Positions 10,501 through 19,050 of a DNA stretch of 64,000 nt are shown piece by piece. The notes under the pieces were generated by a model, which was given only the letters and a program-made list of their open reading frames with translations, made no database searches and was not told the DNA's origin. Each line of letters begins with the position of its first letter. The stretch's first letter is position 1. The DNA is from Runella rosea (GTDB taxonomy: Bacteria > Bacteroidota > Bacteroidia > Cytophagales > Spirosomataceae): NCBI RefSeq assembly GCF_003325355.1, contig NZ_CP030850.1, positions 1,116,001 through 1,180,000 of the forward strand. Direction: 5' to 3'. Made by a program: the position numbers and the translations under genes.

Positions 10501-10718
10501 TACAGAAATTGGTCTTGCATTCTGGTCGCAAAAAAACCTTCCATCTGCGCTGGTGACATGCCCCCGTAAGGCTCAATCACGTAAATAACGGGGGAATTTA
10601 GCCGGGGAAATATATCAATCGGAATTTTGGTGGCCGATAAAACAGAGAACACGACAAGCCCCCCAATCAGCACCAAAGCCGAAAGCGGACGTTTTAACGA
10701 TGTGGACAAGAGCGACAT
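7515..10718 (-). CDS. RND efflux pump inner-membrane transporter (AcrB/HAE1-like)
   Basis: 1067 residues, normal length for the family, with the usual 12 membrane segments and two large periplasmic loops. The proton-relay segment in TM4 reads GILVDQATVTIEN, where AcrB has two adjacent aspartates; the second is Gln here. The N-terminal region (residues 1-30) and the FFPPGALPPQVVR porter segment fit the HAE-1 or a closely related subfamily. It exports hydrophobic toxic compounds using the proton gradient. The gene lies between the channel and adaptor genes in one operon. Substrate cannot be read from sequence; solvents or phenolics are possible given the catabolic genes elsewhere in the window, but that is speculation. 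Confidence 0.92.
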   Translation of the reverse strand: MSLLSTSLKRPLSALVLIGGLVVFSVLSATKIPIDIFPRLNSPVIYVIEPYGGMSPAQMEGFFATRMQDQFLYISGIKEIQSRSVQGLTIVKLAFYEGSDMAQAAAEVAIQVNRAMKFFPPGALPPQVVRYDASSVPIGDLVFSSKTRALKEIHELAVTRIRPLFSTIPGLTAPPPIGTNSRTVVINLDPDKIRSLNVSPDEVVEALAANNVMTPSGNIRVENRTYITTLNSLEEKVEDFNQISISTKGHRTIFLRDLATVSDGSDVTAGYALVNGNRSSYIPVVKTADASTWDVVTRLKAKLPEMRSLLPEDIEVSYEFDQSIFVINAVKSLIFEGALGAILTGLMVLLFLGDWRSSLIVIITIPVSIIAAVLLLNLAGQTINIMTLSGLSLAIGILVDQATVTIENIHQHLEMGKPKKLAVYDACREVALPLLLILLCILAVFAPSFLMSGVPKAMFLPLSLSIGFAMTVSYFLAQSLVPILANRLMKSHPHVSEHKVNIKQKTSYFEWMRDGFVQQTSRLMRRNRLIVSIYLLIIFVLAGVGFVYIGKDILPQINSGQMVIRMKTPDGTRLERTEERVKELLNLVNEVAEGNLAVSSAYVGVVPTNYATTNLYVSTSGSNDAVIKVALAKEYHANMQDFKERLREAVKEQMPGITLSFEPADLTEKLMSQGAYTPIEVQVAGRDMAQIESYANQLVSGLAEVPFLRDVRIIQPLKFPVINIKLDRQKLAMMGLNIQQVARSITASTSSSRFTEKNQWLDQKSAYTYQVQVQIPEYAMRSLPQLQEIPLVAGQVRPVLSDVATFSMDTLPGEYARTGPRRFVTVSANIHHTDLGAATTAVEKVVAGMGEAPKGLVTQIKGMSSLLVETLDSLQVGLAIAVLVIFLLLAANYQSFKLSFVVLSTIPAVIVGAIGLLLLTGSTLNLQSYMGIIMSVGISVANAILIVTNAEQLRWEYRDARKAAIESVGIRLRPVLMTSFAMIAGMVPMALGTGDAGEQVAPLGRAVIGGLIASTIAALYIVPQVYAWLQGSSNFQNPSLLPEEEPVTHPIFEEESLEIHHLVHKEI

Positions 10719-10744
10719 AAATACAATGGGTGGTTAAGGGGGTA

Positions 10745-12124
10745 CTACCGACGAAAAAGGGCGAAAAACGCCTCGAAATTATTGGTGGCTAAAGCTTTTT
10801 GGAGTTGCACCCTCAGGGCACGGCTTTGGGTTATTACAACGTCTTTTTCCACCGAAGTAAGCAGTTGCAGGGCATCCGTTAACCCCAAAATATTTTCTAA
10901 TCCATTATGATACCGGGAAAGCCGTTGGTTATAAGCCGCCGTAGCCGACTGCAATGAAAGGGGCAGTTCCTTTAGTTCGAGTTGTAAAACATAAAGCATC
11001 GCCTCCGAAGCATTTAGGGCATTTTTAAGTTGCAGTTGCTCCGCCGCCAGTTGATTGGTCGCTTCTTTTACCCGAAACTGTTGCAACTGAATACGATGGG
11101 AAGAACGACGAAAATCCGTCAAGTTGACGGTCATTGCCGCCCCGATCAGAACGTTGGTCCGGCTGTAAAGCAGCCCGTTGCCCAAAGGTCCATAGTTATT
11201 TTCAACGTTAATGCTAGAACCTCGCGCCCAAGTCGCCGTCAGCAGTGAAACCCTCGGAAGGGCGGCTTTACGAATCACATCAATTTCTGCCGAGCGATAT
11301 TTGGCCAAATAATCACGGTATTTCAGCAGTGGATGGTCATTGGTGGGTTCAGAATAAAGAGGAGACAAACCCGCCGATGCCGAATGAAAAGTGGTATCAA
11401 TTTGCATTTGCTCGACGGGGCGCCCTGTGAGCGTGGCGAGTTGATTGGCGGCCTGTCGATAATCTTCCAGCACCTGCCAATAGCCGAGTTTAGCTTTGGA
11501 AAACTGCACCGAAACCAGCGACGAATCAAGCCCAGGTTTGATGCCATTACGCACCAAGTTAACGGTGATTCGACGAACGGTATCCACGCGGGCCATGTTT
11601 CCTTGCTCAATTTTCAAGAGTTGATGCAGGCGAAGCAAATCTAAATAGGTAGTAATGACGAGTTGGCGAAGTCCAAATTTTTCCCGTTCCAGCGCAGATT
11701 CACCAACGGCAATATCGGTGCGGGCAAGCTGATCTTCGGCCTTAAAACGCCCGAAATTATACACTTCCCAGTCCATGGAAGCCAGCGCAATATTGCCCGA
11801 AGCCAAATCCATTCGGTTTTCCGTCCGTCGCCCGCCCGAAGTAGGCACGATTAACCCCAGCGAAAAATACGAGCCCGAATGACCGTTAGCCGTTCCGACA
11901 TCTATCTGGTCGTGGAGACGAACATTGGGCAGACGATTGTCGCGCACCACCTGGGCATTTGCCCGAATAGCCTCCAGCGCCGAGCGTTGCGCCGCCAGCG
12001 TCGGATAATTAGAAAAGGTTGCTTCAATGGCTCTTTCCATCGTCAATACCTGAGCAAACAGGCAAGTATGACTCACTAAAATCAAGGCAATCAAGGAGGA
12101 GTTACGACGGGCAAAAAACATCAT
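10745..12124 (-). CDS. TolC-family outer-membrane efflux protein
   Basis: 459 residues with a signal peptide (cleavage near LFAQ, about residue 25). Two repeats of long amphipathic helices and short beta strands match the outer-membrane factor (OEP) family. It is the first gene of the efflux operon and is followed 26 bases later by the pump. Upstream, a divergent response regulator starts 174 bases away. It forms the trimeric exit duct for the tripartite pump. Confidence 0.9.
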   Translation of the reverse strand: MMFFARRNSSLIALILVSHTCLFAQVLTMERAIEATFSNYPTLAAQRSALEAIRANAQVVRDNRLPNVRLHDQIDVGTANGHSGSYFSLGLIVPTSGGRRTENRMDLASGNIALASMDWEVYNFGRFKAEDQLARTDIAVGESALEREKFGLRQLVITTYLDLLRLHQLLKIEQGNMARVDTVRRITVNLVRNGIKPGLDSSLVSVQFSKAKLGYWQVLEDYRQAANQLATLTGRPVEQMQIDTTFHSASAGLSPLYSEPTNDHPLLKYRDYLAKYRSAEIDVIRKAALPRVSLLTATWARGSSINVENNYGPLGNGLLYSRTNVLIGAAMTVNLTDFRRSSHRIQLQQFRVKEATNQLAAEQLQLKNALNASEAMLYVLQLELKELPLSLQSATAAYNQRLSRYHNGLENILGLTDALQLLTSVEKDVVITQSRALRVQLQKALATNNFEAFFALFRR

Positions 12125-12169
12125 TTGTACAATAAATTAAGAAATGGGTGGAGGTGTCGTTTCACCCTT

Positions 12170-12177
12170 CAAAATAA
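12170..12177 (-). promoter_or_regulatory. Possible -7 element for the efflux operon
   Basis: Reads TTATTTTG on the minus strand, one mismatch from TAnnTTTG, about 45 bases upstream of the TolC-like start. No clear -33 element. Weak. Confidence 0.25.
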
Positions 12178-12298
12178 CCACCACGCTCATTAAAGACTCA
12201 TTAGTGATTTATTAGAATTTGATTAGAAACCCAAATCAAGTCGTTTAATGGTTACTTTAGTGGTAGAATTAGCCATTCAAAAGTGTTTTTAGCGTGTT

Positions 12299-12976
12299 AT
12301 GAATGTATTATTGGTTGAAGATGACGTCGAACTGGCCCAGTTCATTCAGAAGGGTTTACAGTCGGAAGGCATACCTGTTTCGATGGCCTACGACGGAATC
12401 ATAGGGCGCAGTTTAGTCAATGAGCATAGCTATGATGTGGTGGTGCTGGATGTAAATATTCCGGGCCTTAATGGGTATGATTTGTGCCGTTTTATCAAAC
12501 AAAACTGGCCTGCGATTCCAGTGATATTATTAACGGCGCTGGGGAGCCTTGACAACAAAGTACTGGGGTTTGAATCGGGTGCCGATGATTATCTCACCAA
12601 ACCTTTTGCCTTCAAAGAGCTGGTATTCAGACTAAAAGCCCTTGCAAGGCGGCATTCTTCCCGCCCACTGCTTCCCAAACGGCTGACTCTGCTGGACTTG
12701 GAACTAGACACACAATCGCATCAGGTTTGGCGGGCAGGGCAGCGCATTACACTGACCGCACGGGAGTACGCCTTACTTGAGTACCTGTTGGTGAATCAGG
12801 GGCGCGTGGTGAGTCGAGTGAGCATTCAAGAAAATGTTTGGGATGTACATTTTAATACCAATACCAACGTGGTAGACGTGTATATCAATTACCTACGTCG
12901 AAAAATAGACACCGTAGAGCCAAAACTCGTACATACCGTTTTTGGGGTTGGATACATGATTGGGGCTGAGCCATGA
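12299..12976 (+). CDS. OmpR/PhoB-family response regulator
   Basis: 225 residues. The receiver domain has acidic residues E7-D8-D9, phospho-acceptor D51 (VVVLDVNIPG) and the conserved Lys in YLTKPF near residue 101. A winged-helix DNA-binding domain follows (about 130-222) with the usual RVVSR and NVVDVYINYLRRK recognition segment. It overlaps the sensor kinase gene by four bases (ATGA), so the two are translationally coupled. Being divergent from the RND efflux operon, it most likely controls that operon, as CusR-, CzcR- or BaeR-type regulators do; this is inferred from position. Confidence 0.92.
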   Translation: MNVLLVEDDVELAQFIQKGLQSEGIPVSMAYDGIIGRSLVNEHSYDVVVLDVNIPGLNGYDLCRFIKQNWPAIPVILLTALGSLDNKVLGFESGADDYLTKPFAFKELVFRLKALARRHSSRPLLPKRLTLLDLELDTQSHQVWRAGQRITLTAREYALLEYLLVNQGRVVSRVSIQENVWDVHFNTNTNVVDVYINYLRRKIDTVEPKLVHTVFGVGYMIGAEP

Positions 12977-14340
12977 GCATCAAAGAAAAAGTAACGATTG
13001 CGTTTGGGTTATTGGTAGCCACGATACTCGTGCTGTTTTCTTTTTTTATTTTTGAAGCTTACGAATCGTACCGACGTTCAATGATGCGCACCCGGCTGCA
13101 ACGTCGCGCACTTTCTGCCCAGACCTATTTTCTGAATCGCAGTGAATTTCACCGATTCAGCTTTCTGATTTTACCCGAGCAAAAAGAAATGATTTTTGAC
13201 GTAGAAAATCAGCTCATTTACTCTTCCACGGGTCCGCACGACTATGTACCGACCAAAGACCTGCTCCGCGAAGCCCGCCGCAAAGAGATGTATTTTACCT
13301 ACAAAACACCCGAATGGCCATCGCCTAAAGAAGGTGTTGCGCTGTCTTTTAATTACCAAAACAGAAATTATGTAGTCGTCGTAACGGCTTATGACCTCAA
13401 CGGGCACCAGACCAGTACTAACTTATTTGCCATCCTTTTGGGCGGCAACATTTTATCATTGGCCGTAATTATATTAGCAGGCTTTTTGTTTGCTCGGCGG
13501 GCCATGCAGCCGTTCGACCGCTTAATCAGTCAGATAAATACCGCTACCGTCAACGATTTTTCATTTCGACTATCCTTTAAAACCGAGCCCGACGAAGCAA
13601 GTTACTTGGCCGGGTCGTTCAATCAACTATTGAGTCGGCTGCAAAAATTGGCCGTCAGCCATGAGCACTTTATTGGGTATGCCTCCCACGAAATCCGCAC
13701 ACCGCTGACGGTCGTAAAGGGAATGTTGGAAACGGGCTTGGCCTACGACCAAACCCCCGAAGCTACCCGCGAGAGCATGGCAAAAGCACTACTCCGGCTA
13801 GAGGATGCCATTGAACTGGCCAATTCGCTCCTGCACCTGACGGAGGTCGAAGGGCTGAACCCTAATCGACTCATGGAAGATGTCAATCCAGTAGATACAA
13901 TTTTGGACACCGTAAGTTATTTTCAGGAAAAGTACCCACATCAACAAATTGACTTGCAACTGACCGAAGTATTTATTGAAAACAGCCCGCGCATTAAGGT
14001 CGTCGGCAATAACAGTTTGTTGCGTACGGCCTTGATTAATATTATTGACAACGCCTGCAAATATTCTAATTTTAAGCCTGTACAAGCAGTCATCACCTGT
14101 CAACCATTTTGGGTAATTATTGACATTATTGACCGAGGTATCGGCATCCCCGACGCCCGGCTTTCAGAGGTCTTTTTGCCCATGATGCGGGCCGAGAATG
14201 TAGGAACGATAAAAGGTTTTGGGCTAGGCCTGACCTTGGCCGAAAAAATCATTACCATTCATCGGGGTGTGCTCAATATCCAATCTGTCCCCAATGAAGG
14301 CACAACCGTTTCGATCCGTTTGCCAGCTATCTCAATATAA
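12973..14340 (+). CDS. Sensor histidine kinase with HAMP domain
   Basis: 455 residues. TM1 at about 8-28, a periplasmic sensor domain of about 130 residues, TM2 at about 152-172, then HAMP, a dimerisation/phospho-acceptor domain with H239 in ASHEIRTPL, and an ATPase domain with N-box (NIIDNACKYS), G1 box (DRGIGIP) and G2 box (GFGLGL). It is the partner of the response regulator encoded immediately upstream with a four-base overlap. It probably senses an envelope or efflux-substrate signal; the ligand is not known. A hairpin lies 30 bases downstream. Confidence 0.92.
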   Translation: MSIKEKVTIAFGLLVATILVLFSFFIFEAYESYRRSMMRTRLQRRALSAQTYFLNRSEFHRFSFLILPEQKEMIFDVENQLIYSSTGPHDYVPTKDLLREARRKEMYFTYKTPEWPSPKEGVALSFNYQNRNYVVVVTAYDLNGHQTSTNLFAILLGGNILSLAVIILAGFLFARRAMQPFDRLISQINTATVNDFSFRLSFKTEPDEASYLAGSFNQLLSRLQKLAVSHEHFIGYASHEIRTPLTVVKGMLETGLAYDQTPEATRESMAKALLRLEDAIELANSLLHLTEVEGLNPNRLMEDVNPVDTILDTVSYFQEKYPHQQIDLQLTEVFIENSPRIKVVGNNSLLRTALINIIDNACKYSNFKPVQAVITCQPFWVIIDIIDRGIGIPDARLSEVFLPMMRAENVGTIKGFGLGLTLAEKIITIHRGVLNIQSVPNEGTTVSIRLPAISI

Positions 14341-14362
14341 AATACTTCCTATCGAATATCCC

Positions 14363-14522
14363 AAAAAAACATGACCCGCTCTCAAAGAGAACGGGTCATG
14401 CAACAACTTTACCCTACTTGAATAAATCTTCAAAAACCGCTTTCACGGCTCACTTTATCTTTCATAACATTGAGTTGACTAGAGAATACAGGAACACACT
14501 TGTTGCTGAATTCTTTAGACTA
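14363..14522 (-). ncRNA. Candidate small RNA
   Basis: Predicted from a -7-like element (14529-14536), a rho-independent terminator (hairpin 14370-14400 plus seven T on the minus strand) and a long-range complement: GCAACAA near the 5' end (plus-strand TTGTTGC, 14500-14506) can pair with TTGTTGC just before the terminator (14400-14406). Only 10-11 codon ORFs occur inside. It could instead be the 3' untranslated region of the glycosyltransferase-like gene at 14713-16512. Confidence 0.4.
14370..14400 (-). terminator. Rho-independent terminator (minus strand)
   Basis: CATGACCCG and CGGGTCATG arms with an inner CTCT/AGAG stem; on the minus strand the hairpin is followed by seven T. On the plus strand it may also stop the histidine kinase transcript. 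Confidence 0.75.
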
Positions 14523-14528
14523 CGGTAG

Positions 14529-14536
14529 CAAAGTAA
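14529..14536 (-). promoter_or_regulatory. -7-like element for candidate small RNA
   Basis: TTACTTTG on the minus strand, one mismatch from TAnnTTTG. No clear -33 element; the 21-bp repeats begin about 35 bases further upstream, where an activator could bind. Confidence 0.35.
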
Positions 14537-14570
14537 CATAAACTTTTATTCATTTTTATCCCTAAAAGCC

Positions 14571-14654
14571 GTGAATCCTACCTATTCACCGGTGAATCCT
14601 ACCTATTCGCCCGCGAAATTAACCTATTGACGGGTGAATTTGCCGGTCAAAATA
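14571..14654. repeat. Four degenerate 21-bp direct repeats
   Basis: Units start at 14571, 14592, 14613 and 14634. The first two share GTGAATCCTACCTATTC exactly, the third is diverged and the fourth keeps only GTGAAT. The junction of units 1 and 2 makes a 14-bp palindrome ATTCACCGGTGAAT (14584-14597). A period of two DNA turns suggests an array of operator sites on one face of the helix. Confidence 0.65.
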
Positions 14655-14712
14655 TACCTCATAATTGTGAATCTTTAGAAAATCGGGGCACTCTCTTGGA
14701 AGAATGATGCTT

Positions 14713-16512
14713 TCAGTATCCCGACAACGATACCTGAGTAGGCGCTTGACGAATGAGGTCTTTTCGTTGATAAATTCGAACGCTGTCAATTTCTTTGACG
14801 AAAGAATAATCTCTTGCTACCATACGATACAATGCTAGATAGGATTCATGCCGCTGCGATTTTAGCGTAAACATCAAATTGTTAGGACCTACGGCATCCA
14901 AGAACAAAGCGGGTTGGTTTTCTTGAAGATTCCGAATGTATTTTTCAAGGTATACCGCCTGAAACGAATTTTTCATAATACTGCGTTGAGAATGCGTTTC
15001 CGCCGTTCCCTGCCGCCTTTGACTTTCAACGTATAAACGACAGTTCCAACCCCACACGGCTATGCAATCTGTCGGCTTAGTGGCCTGTTGAATCCATTCG
15101 GCAACGGCTGATTTCTGCAATCGGGCATAACGTGGAAAAACCGCGAGGTAAGGATTAATCCTGAAGGCTACCGAAGCCCCGCGCCCTACCTCATTGTTAC
15201 TCATTGGCGGATAGGTCACTAACGCCACACTGTAAGTACTGAAATAGCCGTACAGTGTAAACCGCAGAAAAATAAAGAAGAATATCGTCGCCATAAACAC
15301 CCGAGTTGGCCACCTGTTTTCGGGCGACCCATTCTCTTTTAGCAGCGGCGAAAGACAAACGTTGAGTACCCAGCCCAAAGGAAAAACGGCAAAAAGCAGG
15401 TAATGACTAAATTGCGTTTCGGGTTTAAACACCGCAAACAGAGACAGCCCCAATGTAACCACCGCCATGACCGAAATCCATTTATAACTCTCCGTTTTAT
15501 TGATAAAAGGATTGGCCTTAAAAAAGCGGAGCAGTAACAACGGCGCAATCAGTGCAAAGAGCGCAAGAATATCCAGATGGTGCGCTAAATAAGTTGGCAG
15601 GGCAATGAACCTCTCCAAGAGCGAATGGGGCAGCATCGTTGAATATTGGTTCAATTCTTCGTAGCCAATCAAATTTGCCAGCAAATAGTAGGTATAAAAG
15701 TCATCCAGTACGCCATAGCGGGCGCATAGCATTAGAATGATACCAATACTGCTCACGCCGCCGCCCATCAACGTGAAAAGGGCCCTGTAGTTGAACCGCT
15801 GAAATTGAATCAGAAAAAAGGCAAGAACCAATAACGGACCCGCAATAACAGGCAAAGCCTGCAACTTGCAAAACGGAACCAACCCCGCCATAAAGCCCAT
15901 CAGGTATAAGTCAATCAGTGATCGTTTTGCGCCACTCATCCATAAACAGGCAATATAGAAGCAAGCCGTCAGTAAGGGCAGAGCGGCCAATTCACTGCTG
16001 TAATGCAGAAAATCAGACCAGGTGGTCCAACCAAAAAAAACGGCAACCGCCAAGGAGCTCAAACGAGTGGCAATTGGCTTGGAGATAAGTTGGAGACTGC
16101 GATAAAAAAAGTAAAAAGCAACTAAAATCAATCCCAATGCGGTGATGCGGGCCGCCGTATAATCCAGCGGAATTCCCAAAACGGCGGGCAACAAAAGTAC
16201 ATAACTGTTGAGCGGGCCAGAAGTGGTTCCGTCTACCGACGACCAAAAGATGGGTTTTTGACTTAGCGTAATTGCCTGCGCCATCATCTGGCTTTCATCT
16301 GGGTTGAGTTCTTCATTGAACCCAATACTGGGAATCCGGAGAAATATAATCATCAGAACAAGCAGCCAAAAATGACTTTTCTCGGGCATTTTGGCGGTAT
16401 AATCAGGCACAATGCCCGAGGTAATCCCCAAAACAATGAGTAAAACAGATCCGATTGAATAATAAATTAATGGCCAATCCTCAAAAAACCAATCCATTCC
16501 ATCATGTACCAT
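14713..16512 (-). CDS. Polytopic membrane protein, glycosyltransferase family 39 (PMT/ArnT)-like
   Basis: 599 residues with about ten to twelve predicted membrane segments and a soluble C-terminal region (about 440-599). The first periplasmic loop contains NEELNPDESQM, matching the acidic DE motif after TM1 of lipid-linked sugar transferases of the PMT/ArnT/GT39 clan. The expected role is transfer of a sugar from a polyprenyl-phosphate donor to an envelope acceptor. The family is clear by topology but the donor and acceptor are unknown. It is transcribed alone; the next upstream gene diverges. Confidence 0.65.
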   Translation of the reverse strand: MVHDGMDWFFEDWPLIYYSIGSVLLIVLGITSGIVPDYTAKMPEKSHFWLLVLMIIFLRIPSIGFNEELNPDESQMMAQAITLSQKPIFWSSVDGTTSGPLNSYVLLLPAVLGIPLDYTAARITALGLILVAFYFFYRSLQLISKPIATRLSSLAVAVFFGWTTWSDFLHYSSELAALPLLTACFYIACLWMSGAKRSLIDLYLMGFMAGLVPFCKLQALPVIAGPLLVLAFFLIQFQRFNYRALFTLMGGGVSSIGIILMLCARYGVLDDFYTYYLLANLIGYEELNQYSTMLPHSLLERFIALPTYLAHHLDILALFALIAPLLLLRFFKANPFINKTESYKWISVMAVVTLGLSLFAVFKPETQFSHYLLFAVFPLGWVLNVCLSPLLKENGSPENRWPTRVFMATIFFFIFLRFTLYGYFSTYSVALVTYPPMSNNEVGRGASVAFRINPYLAVFPRYARLQKSAVAEWIQQATKPTDCIAVWGWNCRLYVESQRRQGTAETHSQRSIMKNSFQAVYLEKYIRNLQENQPALFLDAVGPNNLMFTLKSQRHESYLALYRMVARDYSFVKEIDSVRIYQRKDLIRQAPTQVSLSGY

Positions 16513-16847
16513 TCATTCTATTTAAATAAGGGGAGTGTGGATATTTATGGCCTAATAATCAACCATAAAGTGCAGATTATCATATTTTTAGCCCTTTATG
16601 CCGTAAAATGTCACGTAATTTGAGTTAAAATTGGGGATAATCAACGTAGAAAACGTTATACATCTATTGCGTTTTCTTACATAAATCGCAGGTTTTACCA
16701 CCTCATTAAGAAGCTCGGAGATTATGACCTCTTGACAAAATCAACACTTTTAATTTACTTTGTAAACAAAAGTACTTTTTAATAAACTATTTACATTTAC
16801 CTGCTGGTTCTGATTGTAGAGACGAAAACAAATCTAAATTCATCAAA
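16513..16847. other. AT-rich divergent intergenic region
   Basis: 335 bases between divergent genes. It holds a good promoter for the plus-strand gene (16732-16762). Nothing further is clear. Confidence 0.6.
16732..16762 (+). promoter_or_regulatory. Bacteroidota promoter for MpaB-like gene
   Basis: TTG at 16732-16734, a 20-base spacer and TTACTTTG at 16755-16762 (one mismatch from TAnnTTTG). Predicted start near 16769, about 79 bases before the ATG. Confidence 0.5.
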
Positions 16848-17606
16848 ATGGAATACTTTGCAGCGCCTGATTCCATCGTCCGGAAAATCTGGGGTAAAGC
16901 CGACACAATCCTATTTATCTTTGCGGGCGCCTCGGCCGAATTTGCGTTAAACAAGGCCGTAGATTGGCTTTACTTCACAGGTAAACTCCCCTCCGACCCG
17001 CTGGGGCGTTTATTTTCGACCGTTTCGTACGCTCGTCAAATCGTTTTTTCGGAGTACAGCGAGGCCATTTTTGCCATTGACAAAATCGCCGCTATTCATC
17101 AGGGCGTTGAGCAAAAACGGGGTACTCAAATTCCCGATTGGGCCTACCGCGACGTCCTTTTTATGCTCATTGATTATTCCATTCGGTCGTTTGAGTTATT
17201 GGAGCGAAAATTAACCCCGCCAGAAAAAGAGGAGGTATTTGAGGTATTTTACCGCGTAGGCGCAAGAATGGGCATTAAAGGCTTACCCGTCCATTTTGAT
17301 GAATGGCAAAAAATGCGCGATGAACACATCCAAGAAAACTTACTATCAAGCCATTTTACCCTTGACCTTTACCGGCAGTACGAGAAACATTTAGGTTCAT
17401 TTCGATTTTTTTTGCTCAAACAAGCGCAAATTTTGGTCGTTCCTACAAGGGTAAATAAGCTTCTTAGACTCGGAAAATTCCCCATTTTTGCGTCGGCAAT
17501 TGGTACCTACAAGCTTCTGAGATTACTAAAAGTAGAGAACTACCTGAAAAATGTGATTTTGCCAGAGGCTTACAAGCCACAAATTGCCGCATTGGACGTT
17601 GTATAA
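16848..17606 (+). CDS. MpaB-family oxygenase-like protein (DUF2236)
   Basis: 252 residues, within the usual range. It contains the family landmarks FSTVSYARQIVF (near residue 60), IAAIHQGVEQKRG and IPDWAYRDVLFMLIDYSIRS, with His and Arg residues that in Lcp/MpaB relatives help bind haem b. MpaB-like proteins oxidatively cleave isoprenoid chains, but most bacterial members have no known substrate, so oxygenase is a family name here and not a demonstrated activity. There is no signal peptide. It is followed about 100 bases later by a barrel gene on the same strand that need not be related in function. Confidence 0.7.
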   Translation: MEYFAAPDSIVRKIWGKADTILFIFAGASAEFALNKAVDWLYFTGKLPSDPLGRLFSTVSYARQIVFSEYSEAIFAIDKIAAIHQGVEQKRGTQIPDWAYRDVLFMLIDYSIRSFELLERKLTPPEKEEVFEVFYRVGARMGIKGLPVHFDEWQKMRDEHIQENLLSSHFTLDLYRQYEKHLGSFRFFLLKQAQILVVPTRVNKLLRLGKFPIFASAIGTYKLLRLLKVENYLKNVILPEAYKPQIAALDVV

Positions 17607-17710
17607 TATCAAGCTGAAATATTAAAACATCTTCAACAAAGTGGACGTTAATTCATGTAAATGCTAAATTACAGGAACGGTTTTATTTGAGTTGGGTTTA
17701 TATCTACACT

Positions 17711-18859
17711 ATGATTGATATTATGTTGATGTTGCAGCGAATATTTCTGCTTTTTTTGATGGGCTTTTTTGGATTGAGCGCCCCCCTATTGGGGCAGGAT
17801 AGTCGGTTCAAAAGTTTTATAAAAAAAACAATATCAGACACTACCGCACCCGGCAAACCAAGTTATCGGTTTTATCCTACGCTGGCTTACGCGCCCGAAA
17901 CTAGCTTTGAGTTTGGGGTATCTTCCCTCCTGCTTTTCCAGGCCAAAAATGATACACTCAACCGCCTTAGTGAAGTGCAGGCATTTGGCTTTGTCACGAT
18001 GAATGGGCAATATGGGTTGTGGATAGATAATGCCATTTACGGAGACCAAGACAATTGGTTTTTGCTAGGCCGAATGCGCTTCCAGAAATTTCCGCTTCTA
18101 TACTATGGCATCGGGCCCTCGCCTTCCGCCAAAGAGCCTGCATTGATCGACGCCAACTATCTTTTATTCCGCCAAAGGGTTTTAAGAAAAATCATTCCCA
18201 ATCTTTTTATCGGACCCGAAATAGATTATCAGCAGCTGTATAATACCGCGTTTAAACAGCCCGAAAATCATCTCTATGACAAACCCTTAGGCACCAACGG
18301 AACCATTAATGTGGGGCTGGGAGCGGCGTTGGTGTATGACAACCGTCACAACGTGCTGAATGTCAGAAAAGGGCTTTTTGGTGAGCTCTCTTTCCTTCAA
18401 TATCATCCCCGCATTGGCAGTCAATATACATTTCATGGAGTCAATCTGGATGTACGTTCCTACCATCCGACCAGCCCACGCAATGTGCTGGCTTGGCAGG
18501 TATATGGAAATTTTTACGGGGGCAACATTCCCTTCAACCAACTCGCATTGATGGGTGGAGAAATGATTATGCGGGGCTATTATTCAGGTCGTTACCGAGA
18601 CAAAAACATGATAGCAGCTCAGGTGGAGCACCGCTGGTTGCCCTTCGGTTTTAGCAAACGATTTGGGGCCGCTGCTTTTGCGGGAGCGGCCGTCGTAGCC
18701 CCCAAAATCAGCGAATTCTCTACCCAATATATCCGCCCTACTGCTGGCGTCGGACTGCGTTATTTGCTCTTCCCAAGGCGAGATATTTATGTCCGATTAG
18801 ACGTCGGGTTCTCCGAAGACGGCCCCAACTTTTATCTGTTTACGGGTGAGGCATTCTGA
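17711..18859 (+). CDS. BamA/Omp85-like outer-membrane beta-barrel (surface antigen D15 type)
   Basis: I chose the ATG at 17711 (382 residues); an upstream in-frame TTG at 17687 would add residues before the signal peptide. The signal sequence (LFLMGFFGLSAPLLGQ) is followed by alternating beta strands typical of a 16-stranded barrel. The motif LALMGGEMIMRGYYSGRYRD (near residue 285) resembles the conserved lid-lock RGY segment of Omp85 proteins, and the chain ends in Phe as most barrels do. POTRA domains are missing, so it belongs to the short, Patatin-C or D15-only kind. Function unknown. Confidence 0.75.
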   Translation: MIDIMLMLQRIFLLFLMGFFGLSAPLLGQDSRFKSFIKKTISDTTAPGKPSYRFYPTLAYAPETSFEFGVSSLLLFQAKNDTLNRLSEVQAFGFVTMNGQYGLWIDNAIYGDQDNWFLLGRMRFQKFPLLYYGIGPSPSAKEPALIDANYLLFRQRVLRKIIPNLFIGPEIDYQQLYNTAFKQPENHLYDKPLGTNGTINVGLGAALVYDNRHNVLNVRKGLFGELSFLQYHPRIGSQYTFHGVNLDVRSYHPTSPRNVLAWQVYGNFYGGNIPFNQLALMGGEMIMRGYYSGRYRDKNMIAAQVEHRWLPFGFSKRFGAAAFAGAAVVAPKISEFSTQYIRPTAGVGLRYLLFPRRDIYVRLDVGFSEDGPNFYLFTGEAF

Positions 18860-18901
18860 GAGTGTAGTAATGGGGTTAAGAGTCTTCTAAGAAATGTTAC
18901 T

Positions 18902-18943
18902 TAAGCCCAATTAGGGCTTAAAAAGGGGCCTTTAAACCCCTTT
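18902..18943 (+). terminator. Tandem hairpins after barrel gene
   Basis: TAAGCCC-AATTA-GGGCTTA (18902-18920) followed directly by AAAGGGG-CCTTTAAA-CCCCTTT (18922-18943). Both lie after the stop codon; there is no long T-tract. Confidence 0.6.
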
Positions 18944-19050
18944 CTGGGAGTTTAAAAAAATAAAAGTGTAAGTAAAGTAATACTTACATCACTCTTTTCC
19001 CTTTTAAAAGCATCACAATATTTATTACTGTCTTCATACCAACGTTAAGA

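Larger units (their letters stand above)
14341..14712. other. Intergenic region with 21-bp repeats, promoter-like motif and terminator
   Basis: 372 bases between convergent genes with no ORF of normal size. On the minus strand, in order, it holds four 21-bp-period repeats, a TTACTTTG -7-like element, about 120 bases of potentially structured RNA and a strong terminator. This layout resembles an independently transcribed small RNA gene. Confidence 0.6.
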
